A stretch of DNA of 64,000 nucleotides from Parabacteroides johnsonii DSM 18315 (GTDB taxonomy: Bacteria; Bacteroidota; Bacteroidia; Bacteroidales; Tannerellaceae). Position 1 is the stretch's first letter, and the number at the start of each line of letters is the position of its first letter. Positions 34,574 through 43,377 of this stretch are shown here, piece by piece. The translations under genes were made by a program, and so were the position numbers. Under the pieces are notes generated by a model, which was given only the letters and a program-made list of their open reading frames with translations, had not been told where the DNA came from and did no database searches. Where the stretch lies: the NCBI RefSeq assembly GCF_025151045.1, contig NZ_CP102285.1, positions 2,480,001-2,544,000 on the forward strand, in the 5' to 3' direction.

Positions 34574-35947
34574 ATGAACACTACAACTAAAGAGAAAATC
34601 AGATTCAGCAAAGCATTTTGGGTAGCAAATACCGTTGAACTCTTCGAACGTGCCGCCTACTACGGCGTCTTCATCGTAATCACCCTCTATCTTAGCCGGA
34701 TTCTCGGATTCAATGACATTCAGGCAGCCGGTATCGCCGGTGTCTTCTCCGCCTGCCTCTACCTGTTTCCCACGTTTGCCGGAGCTCTTGCCGACAAGAT
34801 CGGCTTCCGCAACTCCATGTTAATCGCTTTCTCCTTGCTCACTTTCGGATATCTGGGACTGGCCGTCTATCCGACTTGGCTACAGTCTGCCGGATTAGTG
34901 CAATATGGAACGACCACCACTTTTACCGGACTGTTGGAAAGCAACCTGCAATATGGAATCATCCCGATCATGATCCTGATCGTATGCGGTGGTGCTTTCA
35001 TCAAAAGCGTGATTTCCGGTACAGTAGCCAAAGAGACGACCCCTGAAACCCGCGCCAAAGGGTTCTCCATCTTTTACGCGATGGTCAATATAGGGGCTTT
35101 CTCCGGCAAGACGATTGTCAAACCACTCCGCGAAGCTCTCGGAAACGAGGGGCTCATCACACTGAACTATTTCTCCGCTTCCATGACATTTCTGGCTTTA
35201 CTCGCGATCTGGTTCTTCTACAAGAGCAGCCAGCATAGCGGTGAAGGAAAAACATTCAGCCAAATCTGGCAGGCACTAATAAAAGTCTGCTGCAACGGAC
35301 GTCTTATCATCCTGATCCTGATCATTACGGGATTCTGGATGGTGCAACACCAGTTATATGCTACAATGCCTAAATATGTGCTCCGCCTGGCAGGTGAAGG
35401 GGCTTCTCCTTCGTGGTATGCGAATGTCAACCCGTTGGTGGTAGTACTGACAGTCAACCTGGTTACCCAACTAATGCGGAAAAGAACCGCACTGATGTCT
35501 ATGACTATCGGGATGTTTATCATGCCGGTATCGGCCTTATGTATGGCTTCCGGAAATATGCTGGACGGCAGTTCGACTATCCTGGGCATGCACCCTGTTG
35601 CCTTTATGATGGTAGTCGGCATCGTTTTCCAAGGTCTGGCCGAAACTTTCATCTCTCCACGCTTCCTCGAATACTTCTCTTTGCAGGCTCCGAAAGGAGA
35701 AGAAGGGCTTTATCTGGGGTTCAGCCATTTGCACTCTTTCCTTTCTTCTATCTTAGGATTCGGTCTGTCCGGATTCCTGCTAAGCAAGTATTGCCCTGAA
35801 CCGACCCTGTTCAGTACGCACGAAGAATGGGTAGCCGCAAGCGCCCACGCCCATTACATCTGGTACTACTTCGGAGCAATCGCGCTGGTTTCGGCATTCG
35901 CCCTTATCATTTACGGGCAAGTAGTCAAAAGGCTGGATACAAGATAG
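34574..35947 (+). CDS. POT/PTR2-like MFS transporter
   Basis: A 457-aa inner-membrane protein with about 12-14 hydrophobic helices. VELFERAAYYGVFIVITLYL near the N-terminus matches the ExxERxxYYG motif of proton-dependent oligopeptide transporters, and the next helix pair has GALADKIGFRNSM like the MFS loop 2-3. The N-terminal FYAMVNIGAFSGK also fits the POT family (FYxxINxG). Proton-coupled uptake of di- or tripeptides is therefore the best guess, but other substrates are possible. It is a single gene between a terminator and a convergent gene. Confidence 0.82.
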   Translation: MNTTTKEKIRFSKAFWVANTVELFERAAYYGVFIVITLYLSRILGFNDIQAAGIAGVFSACLYLFPTFAGALADKIGFRNSMLIAFSLLTFGYLGLAVYPTWLQSAGLVQYGTTTTFTGLLESNLQYGIIPIMILIVCGGAFIKSVISGTVAKETTPETRAKGFSIFYAMVNIGAFSGKTIVKPLREALGNEGLITLNYFSASMTFLALLAIWFFYKSSQHSGEGKTFSQIWQALIKVCCNGRLIILILIITGFWMVQHQLYATMPKYVLRLAGEGASPSWYANVNPLVVVLTVNLVTQLMRKRTALMSMTIGMFIMPVSALCMASGNMLDGSSTILGMHPVAFMMVVGIVFQGLAETFISPRFLEYFSLQAPKGEEGLYLGFSHLHSFLSSILGFGLSGFLLSKYCPEPTLFSTHEEWVAASAHAHYIWYYFGAIALVSAFALIIYGQVVKRLDTR

Positions 35948-35962
35948 GAGATATCAATCCAA

Positions 35963-37213
35963 TCACTTGACTTCGATCTGACAAGACTGGTGCAGTTCCT
36001 TTTTCCATTTTTGGACAAAGGCAAACCAGTCTTCTTTTGTTTTATAACCGAAAGTTTCTTTCATCGATGTAAAAGTGATGTGGTAAGTAAAAGAAGACCG
36101 TCCCTCCGCTCCTATCACATATAGATAATTGGCAGCGTCTTGCGTTTCGTTCTTTATCAGATCGGAAGGCAGGCAAGTGGCAACACCGACCGTCTCCTTT
36201 GCATATTTGACCGTATCGTTGACAGGCCAATCTGTACCCCAACAGGCCACCAGACCTTTATGATCGGAAAAAGAAGAAGAACCTTTTATATTCAGAACAC
36301 CCGTACTGAACACTTCATTTTTCAGCGGCTCGGCAAAATGCACCTGAACTTCGCAATCCCGATGTCCGGCATACAAAATATAACGGACCGTCATCTGAAG
36401 TTCCGAACCTTGATACTGCCAATCAGTCGAAACAATATCCGTAACAGTTCGCACCGGACCGTATGCCCGTATAGTTTCCGTCAGACTGGCAACCGGTTCG
36501 ATATGGGTCGCTTTCTTTCCATCCCATCCTTTCAAGGCTCCTACGCCGCAACTGTTGCCTACCAACAGGACATCGTCTCCGAAACCACGTGCCAGCTGTT
36601 CATCGGTAGGATAAAATTGAGACTCCCGTATTTCGAAACCCTTATTGAACTTGCCGTAAATATCGACAGTCTGTTTCTTGTCGAAATAAATACGATAGGC
36701 TACCTGATCCGATTCGAAAGCAGGACCATGATGGTGCAACTGATTATAAACGTTACTAGTCCCCGGAATAGTAAGAGATGAAATCGGGACATGCTTGCCG
36801 TTCTTATCGCTCACCAACATCTCGGCATAGACACGGGCAGGATAGGTCCGGTCTGTCTTTTCGGAAGAGAGAACAACTTTCAGCTTCTTGACCGACTGGG
36901 CAGGAACGTCCAAAACAAAAGCCAGTTCATCCGCTTTACGGTCACCATCCAAATCATCCAACTGGGAAGGTATTTCCTTCGTTCCGTCCCAGACTGTTGC
37001 CGAACGTACACGAAAAGACGGACTCATATCGCTCAGGCGAAGCACTACCGGTTCATCCTGCTTGCCGGTTTTCCATTCATTCGAGACTTCCACGGTACGA
37101 ACCAATTCTTCCGCCAATACTTTATTCTGAAGGCCTGCGACAAAAAATCCAGTCATACAAAGCATGATCAATGGCTTTGTGGTTTTCTGATTAAAATTCA
37201 TGGTACTATTCAT
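35963..37213 (-). CDS. DUF4861 family secreted protein
   Basis: A 416-aa protein with an N-terminal hydrophobic export segment (LIMLCMTGFFVAGL) after a basic start; the ATG at 37201 (MNFNQKTTKPLIM) is a possible alternative start. The body fits DUF4861, a beta-rich family often encoded near pectin or rhamnogalacturonan enzymes, for example VEVSNEWKTGKQDEPVVLRLSDM and LHHHGPAFESDQVAYRIYFDKKQTVDIYGK. The function is not established. No catalytic residues can be named from the sequence. It converges on the transporter gene with 15 bp between stops. Confidence 0.75.
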   Translation of the reverse strand: MNSTMNFNQKTTKPLIMLCMTGFFVAGLQNKVLAEELVRTVEVSNEWKTGKQDEPVVLRLSDMSPSFRVRSATVWDGTKEIPSQLDDLDGDRKADELAFVLDVPAQSVKKLKVVLSSEKTDRTYPARVYAEMLVSDKNGKHVPISSLTIPGTSNVYNQLHHHGPAFESDQVAYRIYFDKKQTVDIYGKFNKGFEIRESQFYPTDEQLARGFGDDVLLVGNSCGVGALKGWDGKKATHIEPVASLTETIRAYGPVRTVTDIVSTDWQYQGSELQMTVRYILYAGHRDCEVQVHFAEPLKNEVFSTGVLNIKGSSSFSDHKGLVACWGTDWPVNDTVKYAKETVGVATCLPSDLIKNETQDAANYLYVIGAEGRSSFTYHITFTSMKETFGYKTKEDWFAFVQKWKKELHQSCQIEVK

Positions 37214-37311
37214 TATATTTTTATTGGTCTAACGAAATGCAAAAATACAAAAGATATTCGAAAGGATATGCTCAAAAAAACCTAAAGTGTGCAGATTCCA
37301 GACGAAAGTTC

Positions 37312-37341
37312 TTTGATATAAAGAATGTTTGATTACTTTTG
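37312..37341 (+). promoter_or_regulatory. promoter of the etfB-etfA-acyl-CoA dehydrogenase operon
   Basis: TTTG (37312-37315), an 18-bp spacer and TACTTTTG (37334-37341) match both promoter boxes. The etfB start follows after about 66 bp of AT-rich leader. Confidence 0.75.
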
Positions 37342-37407
37342 CAAGTCAATATTTAGAAGGTTAATTCGAACAAATATCCAATATAGAAATCTAATATTCC
37401 TATTAAT

Positions 37408-38313
37408 ATGAGTTTAAAAATTATTGTATTGGCGAAACAGGTTCCGGACACACGCAATGTGGGAAAGGATGCGATGAAAGAGGACGGAACTATCAACCGT
37501 GCCGCTCTCCCCGCAATCTTCAACCCGGAAGACCTGAACGCATTAGAACAAGCCCTCCGCTTGAAAGACGCCTATCCGGGAACTACGGTTACTCTGTTGA
37601 CAATGGGCCCGGGGCGTGCAGCAGAAATTATTCGTGAAGGTTTATACCGGGGAGCAGACGGTGGTTATCTGCTGACCGACCGTGCATTTGCCGGCGCCGA
37701 CACTTTGGCAACGTCCTATGCGCTTGCCACAGCGATCAAAAAGATAGGTGACTACGATATTATCATCGGAGGACGCCAAGCCATTGACGGTGATACGGCC
37801 CAGGTTGGTCCCCAAGTCGCCGAAAAATTGGGATTAACACAGGTCACATATGCCGAAGAAATCCTAAACGTAGATGAAAAGAATCGCAGCATCACAGTGA
37901 AACGGCATATCGACGGTGGTGTCGAAACAGTAGAAGGACCGTTGCCTATCGTGATTACGGTCAATGGTTCGGCTGCCCCCTGCCGTCCGCGTAACGCCAA
38001 ATTGGTGATGAAATTCAAACGGGCATTGGGCGCACAGGAAAAAGCTCCCGCTCCCGCTTGTCATCCGGAAGGCGTATCTGCACTGTCATACCCCGAACTG
38101 TATGAAAAACGCCCGTACCTGAATATTCCGGAATGGAGTGTTGCCGATGTAGACGGAGATCTCGCACAATGCGGTTTGTCCGGTTCGCCGACAAAGGTGA
38201 AAGCCATCCAAAACATCGTGTTCCAGGCTAAGGAAAGCAAGACGCTGACCGGCTCGGACAAGGATGTGGAAGATTTGATTGTTGAACTGTTAGCTAACCA
38301 CACTATCGGGTAA
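37408..38313 (+). CDS. etfB: electron transfer flavoprotein subunit beta
   Basis: Small subunit of the heterodimeric ETF that takes electrons from acyl-CoA dehydrogenase. The 301-aa protein begins LKIIVLAKQVPDTRNVGKDAMKEDG and has LNALEQALRLKD and DIIIGGRQAIDGDTAQVGPQVAEKL, all family signatures, with the C-terminal arm that packs on the alpha subunit. It is the first gene of a three-gene operon with etfA (35-bp gap) and an acyl-CoA dehydrogenase gene. Confidence 0.96.
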   Translation: MSLKIIVLAKQVPDTRNVGKDAMKEDGTINRAALPAIFNPEDLNALEQALRLKDAYPGTTVTLLTMGPGRAAEIIREGLYRGADGGYLLTDRAFAGADTLATSYALATAIKKIGDYDIIIGGRQAIDGDTAQVGPQVAEKLGLTQVTYAEEILNVDEKNRSITVKRHIDGGVETVEGPLPIVITVNGSAAPCRPRNAKLVMKFKRALGAQEKAPAPACHPEGVSALSYPELYEKRPYLNIPEWSVADVDGDLAQCGLSGSPTKVKAIQNIVFQAKESKTLTGSDKDVEDLIVELLANHTIG

Positions 38314-38348
38314 TTGACAATTACATACGGTAAAAAAGATTGAACAAT

Positions 38349-39368
38349 ATGAATAATGTATTTGTATATTGTGAGCTTGAAGGTACGACGGTTGCCGATG
38401 TAAGCCTCGAACTGCTGACCAAAGGTCGTAAGTTAGCCAATCAGTTGAACTGCCAACTTGAAGCCATCATTGCCGGTTCCGGACTGGAAGGGATTGAAAA
38501 GCAGGTGATGCCTTATGGTGTGGACAAGGTGCATATTTTCGATGCCCCGGGTCTGTTCCCGTACACTTCCCTTCCTCATTCTTCTGTCTTAATCAATTTG
38601 TTCAAAGAAGAAAAACCGCAGATCTGCCTGATGGGAGCTACGGTTATCGGACGCGACTTAGGCCCCCGTGTTTCTTCTGCATTGACAAGCGGTCTGACTG
38701 CCGACTGTACATCCCTCGAAATCGGCTCGCATGAAGACAAAAGAGCTGGTAAAACATACGAGAACCTGTTATACCAGATCCGCCCCGCTTTCGGTGGTAA
38801 CATCGTGGCGACGATCATCAACCCGGAACACCGTCCTCAGATGGCGACAGTTCGCGAAGGCGTGATGAAAAAGGAAATCCTGGACGCCGATTATAAAGGC
38901 GAAGTGGTAAAACATGACGTCGCCAAATATGTTCCGGAAACGGATTATGTCGTAAAAGTCATCGACCGCCACGTAGAAAAGGCCAAGCACAACCTGAAAG
39001 GTGCTCCGATCGTAGTAGCCGGCGGTTACGGAATGGGTTCCAAGGAAGGTTTCGATATGTTGTTCGAACTGGCGAAAGAACTTCATGCCGAAGTGGGCGC
39101 CAGCCGTGCAGCCGTTGATGCCGGTTTCTGTGACCATGACCGCCAGATTGGCCAGACGGGTGTGACGGTTCGTCCGAAATTATATATCGCTTGCGGTATC
39201 TCCGGACAAATCCAGCACATCGCAGGTATGCAGGATGCAGGTATCATCATCTCTATCAACAACGACGAGAACGCTCCGATCAACACGATTGCCGACTACG
39301 TAATCAACGGTACCGTTGAGGAAGTGATTCCGAAGATGATTAAGTATTACAAACAGAACAGCAAGTAA
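38349..39368 (+). CDS. etfA: electron transfer flavoprotein subunit alpha
   Basis: Large, FAD-binding subunit of ETF. The ATG at 38349 is preferred over an in-frame TTG at 38340. The 339-aa protein has the C-terminal FAD motif region VVAGGYGMGSKEGFDML, ASRAAVDAGFCDHDRQIGQTG, and YIACGISGQIQHIAGMQDAGIIISIN, which are diagnostic. In the strict anaerobes that carry this trio the electrons usually go to an acyl-CoA or enoyl-CoA reduction reaction rather than to a respiratory ETF dehydrogenase; the direction here is not shown by the sequence. Confidence 0.96.
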   Translation: MNNVFVYCELEGTTVADVSLELLTKGRKLANQLNCQLEAIIAGSGLEGIEKQVMPYGVDKVHIFDAPGLFPYTSLPHSSVLINLFKEEKPQICLMGATVIGRDLGPRVSSALTSGLTADCTSLEIGSHEDKRAGKTYENLLYQIRPAFGGNIVATIINPEHRPQMATVREGVMKKEILDADYKGEVVKHDVAKYVPETDYVVKVIDRHVEKAKHNLKGAPIVVAGGYGMGSKEGFDMLFELAKELHAEVGASRAAVDAGFCDHDRQIGQTGVTVRPKLYIACGISGQIQHIAGMQDAGIIISINNDENAPINTIADYVINGTVEEVIPKMIKYYKQNSK

Positions 39369-39372
39369 AGAG

Positions 39373-41079
39373 ATGGCAAATTATTATACAGACATTCCGG
39401 AACTCAAGTATCACTTGAACAATCCGATGATGGAACGTATTTGCGAACTGAAAGAACGCAATTACAGAGATAAAGAAGAGTTCGACTATGCACCGCAAGA
39501 CTATGCCGATGCAATGGACTCGTTCGACAAAGTGCTTGAAATCACAGGTGAAATCACAGGTGAGATCATTGCCCCCAATGCCGAAGGTGTCGACGAAGAA
39601 GGTCCTCACTGCGCAAACGGACGTGTGGAATACGCTTCCGGGACCAAGCAGAATCTGGATGCAATGGTGAAAGCCGGCCTGAACGGTATGACAATGCCGC
39701 GCCGTTTCGGTGGTTTGAACTTCCCGATCACACCGTACACCATGTGTGCCGAAATCGTGGCTGCCGCCGATGCAGGATTTGGAAACATCTGGTCGTTGCA
39801 AGATTGTATCGAAACATTATATGAATTCGGAAACGAAGACCAGCACAGCCGTTTCATTCCGCGTATCTGCGCCGGAGAAACGATGTCTATGGACTTGACA
39901 GAGCCGGATGCCGGCTCCGATTTGCAGTCCGTGATGCTGAAAGCTACTTTCGACGAAAAAGAAAATTGCTGGTTGCTGAACGGCGTGAAACGTTTCATCA
40001 CCAACGGAGACGCCGACCTTCATTTGGTTCTGGCCCGTTCGGAAGAAGGGACGAAAGACGGACGTGGCTTGTCTATGTTCATCTATGACAAGCGTCAAGG
40101 TGGCGTAGATGTCCGCCGTATTGAAAACAAGTTGGGTATCCACGGTTCGCCTACTTGCGAGTTGGTTTACAAAAATGCGAAAGCCGAACTTTGCGGGGAC
40201 CGCAAATTGGGTTTGATCAAATATGTAATGGCGCTGATGAATGGTGCCCGTCTGGGTATCGCCGCACAGTCTGTCGGTCTGAGCCAGGCCGCCTACAACG
40301 AAGGACTGGCTTACGCAAAGGAACGCAAACAGTTCGGCAAAGCCATTATCGAATTCCCGGCTGTTTATGACATGCTGTCTATCATGAAAGCGAAGCTGGA
40401 TGCCGGCCGCGCACTGCTGTACCAAACTTCTCGCTATGTAGATATCTACAAAGCGTTAGACGACATCGCCCGTGAACGTAAGCTGACTCCGGAAGAACGT
40501 CAGGAACAGAAGAAATATGCCAAACTGGCCGACTCTTTTACTCCGCTGGCAAAAGGTATGAACTCCGAATATGCCAACCAGAACGCATATGACTGTATCC
40601 AGATTCATGGTGGTTCAGGCTTCATGCTGGAATATGCTTGTCAACGTATCTATCGGGATGCCCGCATCACCTCCATCTATGAGGGTACGACGCAGTTGCA
40701 GACAGTTGCAGCCATCCGTTACGTGACCAACGGTTCTTATCTGGCTACCATACGCGAATTCGAGACAATCCCGTGTTCTCCGGAAATGGAACCGCTGAAA
40801 GCCCGCTTGGTTGAAATGGCCAATAAGTTCGAAGCCTGCATGAACAAGGTGAAGGAAGCTCAGAACCAAGAATTGCAGGACTTTGTTGCCCGTCGCCTCT
40901 ATGAAATGGCAGCCGGCTGCATCATGGCTCACCTGCTGATCCAAGACGCGACAAAAGCTCCTGAAATGTTTGCCAAATCAGCTGTCGTATATCTGAATTA
41001 TGTCGAAGCGGAAGTGGAAAAACACAGCAACTTCATCTGCAAGTTCAATGCAAACGAATTAGCAAGCTACAGACAATAA
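39373..41079 (+). CDS. acyl-CoA dehydrogenase
   Basis: A 568-aa FAD enzyme that oxidises (or reduces in reverse) acyl-CoA thioesters using ETF as partner. It has the SMDLTEPDAGSDLQSV substrate-loop motif, GVKRFITNGDADLHLVLARS, ARLGIAAQSVGLSQAAYNEGLAYAKERKQFGK and the C-terminal QIHGGSGFMLEYACQRIYRDARITSIYEGTTQLQ block. It is longer than the standard 380-aa enzymes because of a C-terminal helical extension seen in the Bacteroidetes branch. It starts 4 bp after etfA and ends at a strong terminator. Chain-length preference is unknown. Confidence 0.94.
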   Translation: MANYYTDIPELKYHLNNPMMERICELKERNYRDKEEFDYAPQDYADAMDSFDKVLEITGEITGEIIAPNAEGVDEEGPHCANGRVEYASGTKQNLDAMVKAGLNGMTMPRRFGGLNFPITPYTMCAEIVAAADAGFGNIWSLQDCIETLYEFGNEDQHSRFIPRICAGETMSMDLTEPDAGSDLQSVMLKATFDEKENCWLLNGVKRFITNGDADLHLVLARSEEGTKDGRGLSMFIYDKRQGGVDVRRIENKLGIHGSPTCELVYKNAKAELCGDRKLGLIKYVMALMNGARLGIAAQSVGLSQAAYNEGLAYAKERKQFGKAIIEFPAVYDMLSIMKAKLDAGRALLYQTSRYVDIYKALDDIARERKLTPEERQEQKKYAKLADSFTPLAKGMNSEYANQNAYDCIQIHGGSGFMLEYACQRIYRDARITSIYEGTTQLQTVAAIRYVTNGSYLATIREFETIPCSPEMEPLKARLVEMANKFEACMNKVKEAQNQELQDFVARRLYEMAAGCIMAHLLIQDATKAPEMFAKSAVVYLNYVEAEVEKHSNFICKFNANELASYRQ

Positions 41080-41098
41080 TAGACATTATCTATTTTAT

Positions 41099-41134
41099 AA
41101 AAGCCGGATATCTTCTTTTGATTTCCGGCTTTTT
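41099..41134 (+). terminator. terminator of the etf operon
   Basis: AAAAGCCGGA (41099-41108) pairs with TCCGGCTTTT (41124-41133), followed by T-rich sequence. It lies 19 bp after the acyl-CoA dehydrogenase stop. Confidence 0.85.
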
Positions 41135-41179
41135 CCTTATATTTAGGCTCGTATTAAGCCAATAAGACAACCATCGACT

Positions 41180-41734
41180 ATGAAACAGTACAATCCAGAC
41201 ATCTACCATCGTCACAGTATCCGTTTGAAAGGATATGATTATTCACAGGAAGGGTTATATTTCATCACAATATGTACCCAAAACCATAAACATTTATTCG
41301 GCGAAATCAAAAACGTTCCCCACGTAGGGACTGTAGGGGCAGGGTCCGCCTGCCCCGAATCTAATATCAACATCCCCCAAATGATATTAAACCCATATGG
41401 TGAAATAATCCAACAATGTTATTGGGATTTGGAACATAAATACCCCAATATCGAATGTTGCGAATATGTTATTATGCCAAATCATTTCCATGCGATTATA
41501 AAAATCGATCGGGATACATTTAGGGCGGGCGAACCCCGCCCCTACGTGGTGACACTGGGGCATATTGTGGGATATTTTAAATATCAATCGACAAAAATGA
41601 TTAATCTACACGGTCAAAAATTATGGCAACGTAATTATTATGAACATATCATACGGGATGAAAAGGCGTATCATAATATATCCAATTATATATTAAACAA
41701 TCCGGCACAATGGGCATACGACCGATTACGCTAA
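41180..41734 (+). CDS. REP-associated tyrosine transposase (RAYT, Y1_Tnp)
   Basis: A 184-aa HUH-type single-strand nuclease. The start YNPDIYHRHSIRLKGYDYSQEGLYFITICTQ and the metal motif YVIMPNHFHAII (HxH) are typical, and YEHIIRDEKAYHNISNYILNNPAQW carries the catalytic-tyrosine helix. RAYTs bind and are thought to spread REP palindromes. Two GC-rich palindromes lie inside this gene and read through in frame as VGTVGAGSACPE and FRAGEPRPYVV. Its 3' end overlaps the 3' end of the convergent MATE gene by 9 bp. The gene looks intact. Confidence 0.9.
   Translation: MKQYNPDIYHRHSIRLKGYDYSQEGLYFITICTQNHKHLFGEIKNVPHVGTVGAGSACPESNINIPQMILNPYGEIIQQCYWDLEHKYPNIECCEYVIMPNHFHAIIKIDRDTFRAGEPRPYVVTLGHIVGYFKYQSTKMINLHGQKLWQRNYYEHIIRDEKAYHNISNYILNNPAQWAYDRLR
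41320..41549. repeat. REP-like palindromes inside the RAYT gene
   Basis: Hairpin 1 has arms GGGGCAGG/CCTGCCCC (41336-41343, 41349-41356). Hairpin 2 has arms GGGCGGG/CCCGCCC (41523-41529, 41535-41541). Next to them CCACGTAGGG (41320-41329) and CCCTACGTGG (41540-41549) are a 10-bp inverted pair. Both sites are much more GC-rich than the surrounding gene. Confidence 0.75.
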
Positions 41735-43021
41735 TTCATTGTGGCGATTCCATAATACCCATTGCATACTACCACGAAGCAACAGATATATCAGGAATGC
41801 CATCCATAATGCATGGTTGCCCATCATCCCGGAAAAGAGGTAATAGATCAAAAAGAAAGTGCCGGAAGCGACTAACATAGAATAAAGCATCAGGCGGGTG
41901 GCTGTCGCACCGATCAGGATGCCATCCCACAGGAAGGCGGCAAAGCCGGCAAGCGGGACAGCCAACACCCAATAGAAATAGGTTCCGGCCTCTTGTATGA
42001 CAGCAGGATCATTTGTCAGGAGAGACAGAAAACCTTTCCCTCCTACTCCATAAAGCAGGGTAAACGAAAGGGACAGCCCGATTCCCCAGCCAAACAGCAA
42101 ACGGATCGTCCGGCTAAGGGCTATTTTATTACGGGCACCGATATAACGTCCCGCCAAAGCCTCGCCTGCATAGGCAAAACCATCCATGATATAGGAGAAA
42201 AGCGTAAACAACTGCATCAGCAACGTATTAACAGCCAAAACGATATCCCCCTGTCTCGCACCCGTAGAGGTAAAGAATGTAGTAACCGCCACCAAACAAA
42301 GCGTACGAAAGAAAATATCGCCATTCATCTGGAAGAAGCGACGCATAGCGACCTTATCCATGACCTCATGCCAGCAAACACGAATATTCAACCGCTTCCG
42401 ATAGAATGCGAACCACAGGAATATAGCCATCCCGAAGCCCCCATATTGGGCGATCAGCGTTCCCATCGCAACCCCTTGTACCTTCATGCCGAACACAAAG
42501 ACGAAGATCAAGCTCGCCACGATATTCACGATATTCTGGGTGATCGCAATAAACATCGGGAAACGGGAATTCTGCATTCCGATAAACCAACCGGAAAAGC
42601 CATACAACCCCAACACAGCCGGCGCACCCCAAATACAAATATTGAAATATAAGGAAGCCAACCGTTCCACCTCATCTGTCGTATCCAGCAGGGAGAAAGC
42701 TATCTCCCGTATCGGATACTGGAGCAAAAGCAGAGCCAGAGAAATCAGAATCCCGACACCGACCGACCGGAACAAAACCTTCGTTACTTCCAGGAAATCC
42801 CGTCTCCCCAGAGCTTGCGAAGTCATCCCGCTCGTTCCCATCCGCAAAAAGCCGAACAGCCAGTAAATAATATTGAACAACATTCCCCCTACCGCAATCG
42901 CCCCTATATAAGAAGCAGCCCCCAAATGCCCGACAATCGCCACATCGACCAATCCCAACAAAGGGACCGTTATATTGGAAACGATAGAAGGAAGCGCTAA
43001 CTGAAGTATCTTTTTATTCAT
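41726..43021 (-). CDS. MATE family efflux transporter (DinF-like)
   Basis: A 431-aa inner-membrane protein with about 12 helices in two halves. LALPSIVSNITVPLLGLVDVAIVGHLG is the typical MATE opening and INYIIYW-like NIIYWLFGFLRMGTSGMTSQALG matches the DinF branch. MATE proteins export cationic drugs or metabolites using Na+ or H+ gradients; the substrate here is unknown. Its 3' end overlaps the RAYT gene by 9 bp. Upstream is a palindrome with promoter boxes on both strands and several CTATCAT repeats. Confidence 0.9.
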   Translation of the reverse strand: MNKKILQLALPSIVSNITVPLLGLVDVAIVGHLGAASYIGAIAVGGMLFNIIYWLFGFLRMGTSGMTSQALGRRDFLEVTKVLFRSVGVGILISLALLLLQYPIREIAFSLLDTTDEVERLASLYFNICIWGAPAVLGLYGFSGWFIGMQNSRFPMFIAITQNIVNIVASLIFVFVFGMKVQGVAMGTLIAQYGGFGMAIFLWFAFYRKRLNIRVCWHEVMDKVAMRRFFQMNGDIFFRTLCLVAVTTFFTSTGARQGDIVLAVNTLLMQLFTLFSYIMDGFAYAGEALAGRYIGARNKIALSRTIRLLFGWGIGLSLSFTLLYGVGGKGFLSLLTNDPAVIQEAGTYFYWVLAVPLAGFAAFLWDGILIGATATRLMLYSMLVASGTFFLIYYLFSGMMGNHALWMAFLIYLLLRGSMQWVLWNRHNELA

Positions 43022-43051
43022 TATTCATCATACCTATAAAAAAACTATTCC

Positions 43052-43071
43052 TAACTTTGTCGGCAAAGTTA
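43052..43071. promoter_or_regulatory. palindrome with -7 boxes on both strands before the MATE gene
   Basis: TAACTTTG-TCGG-CAAAGTTA is a perfect dyad whose two arms both match TAnnTTTG. The minus-strand box would serve the MATE gene 31 bp away. The plus-strand box would start transcription into the 600-bp gap. No convincing -33 box is seen for either. Confidence 0.5.
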
Positions 43072-43179
43072 CAGATTACTTTATAAATAACCAGGGCAAC
43101 CAAACTCATAAAGTGCCCATCTACTTTTGCCACCGATACGGACAAACGTATATAAGTGCTTTTGCAAGAACAACTACCA

Positions 43180-43273
43180 TACTATCATAATTATCCATAT
43201 ATTGTTTTAAAACAATACGTTACTGCATGACAGTTGCCGTTTTATACTATCATTCATCTATCATAACTATCAT
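43180..43273. repeat. (A)CTATCAT repeats flanking a 16-bp palindrome
   Basis: CTATCAT occurs at 43182, 43247, 43258 and 43267, and ATTGTTTTAAAACAAT at 43201-43216 is a perfect palindrome. They lie 160-250 bp upstream of the MATE start and may be regulator sites. Confidence 0.45.
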
Positions 43274-43377
43274 GGTAAAAAACACTAACATACTGTGTAT
43301 CAATCTACGATAAAAATAAAGACCAATCAGGAATAGGTGCAAAACAGGTTAAAAACGATATCTTTTTTCATCAAGAC

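Noticed and set aside
36140-36781. 213-codon plus-strand frame
   Set aside because: Antisense to the DUF4861 gene and without domain features.
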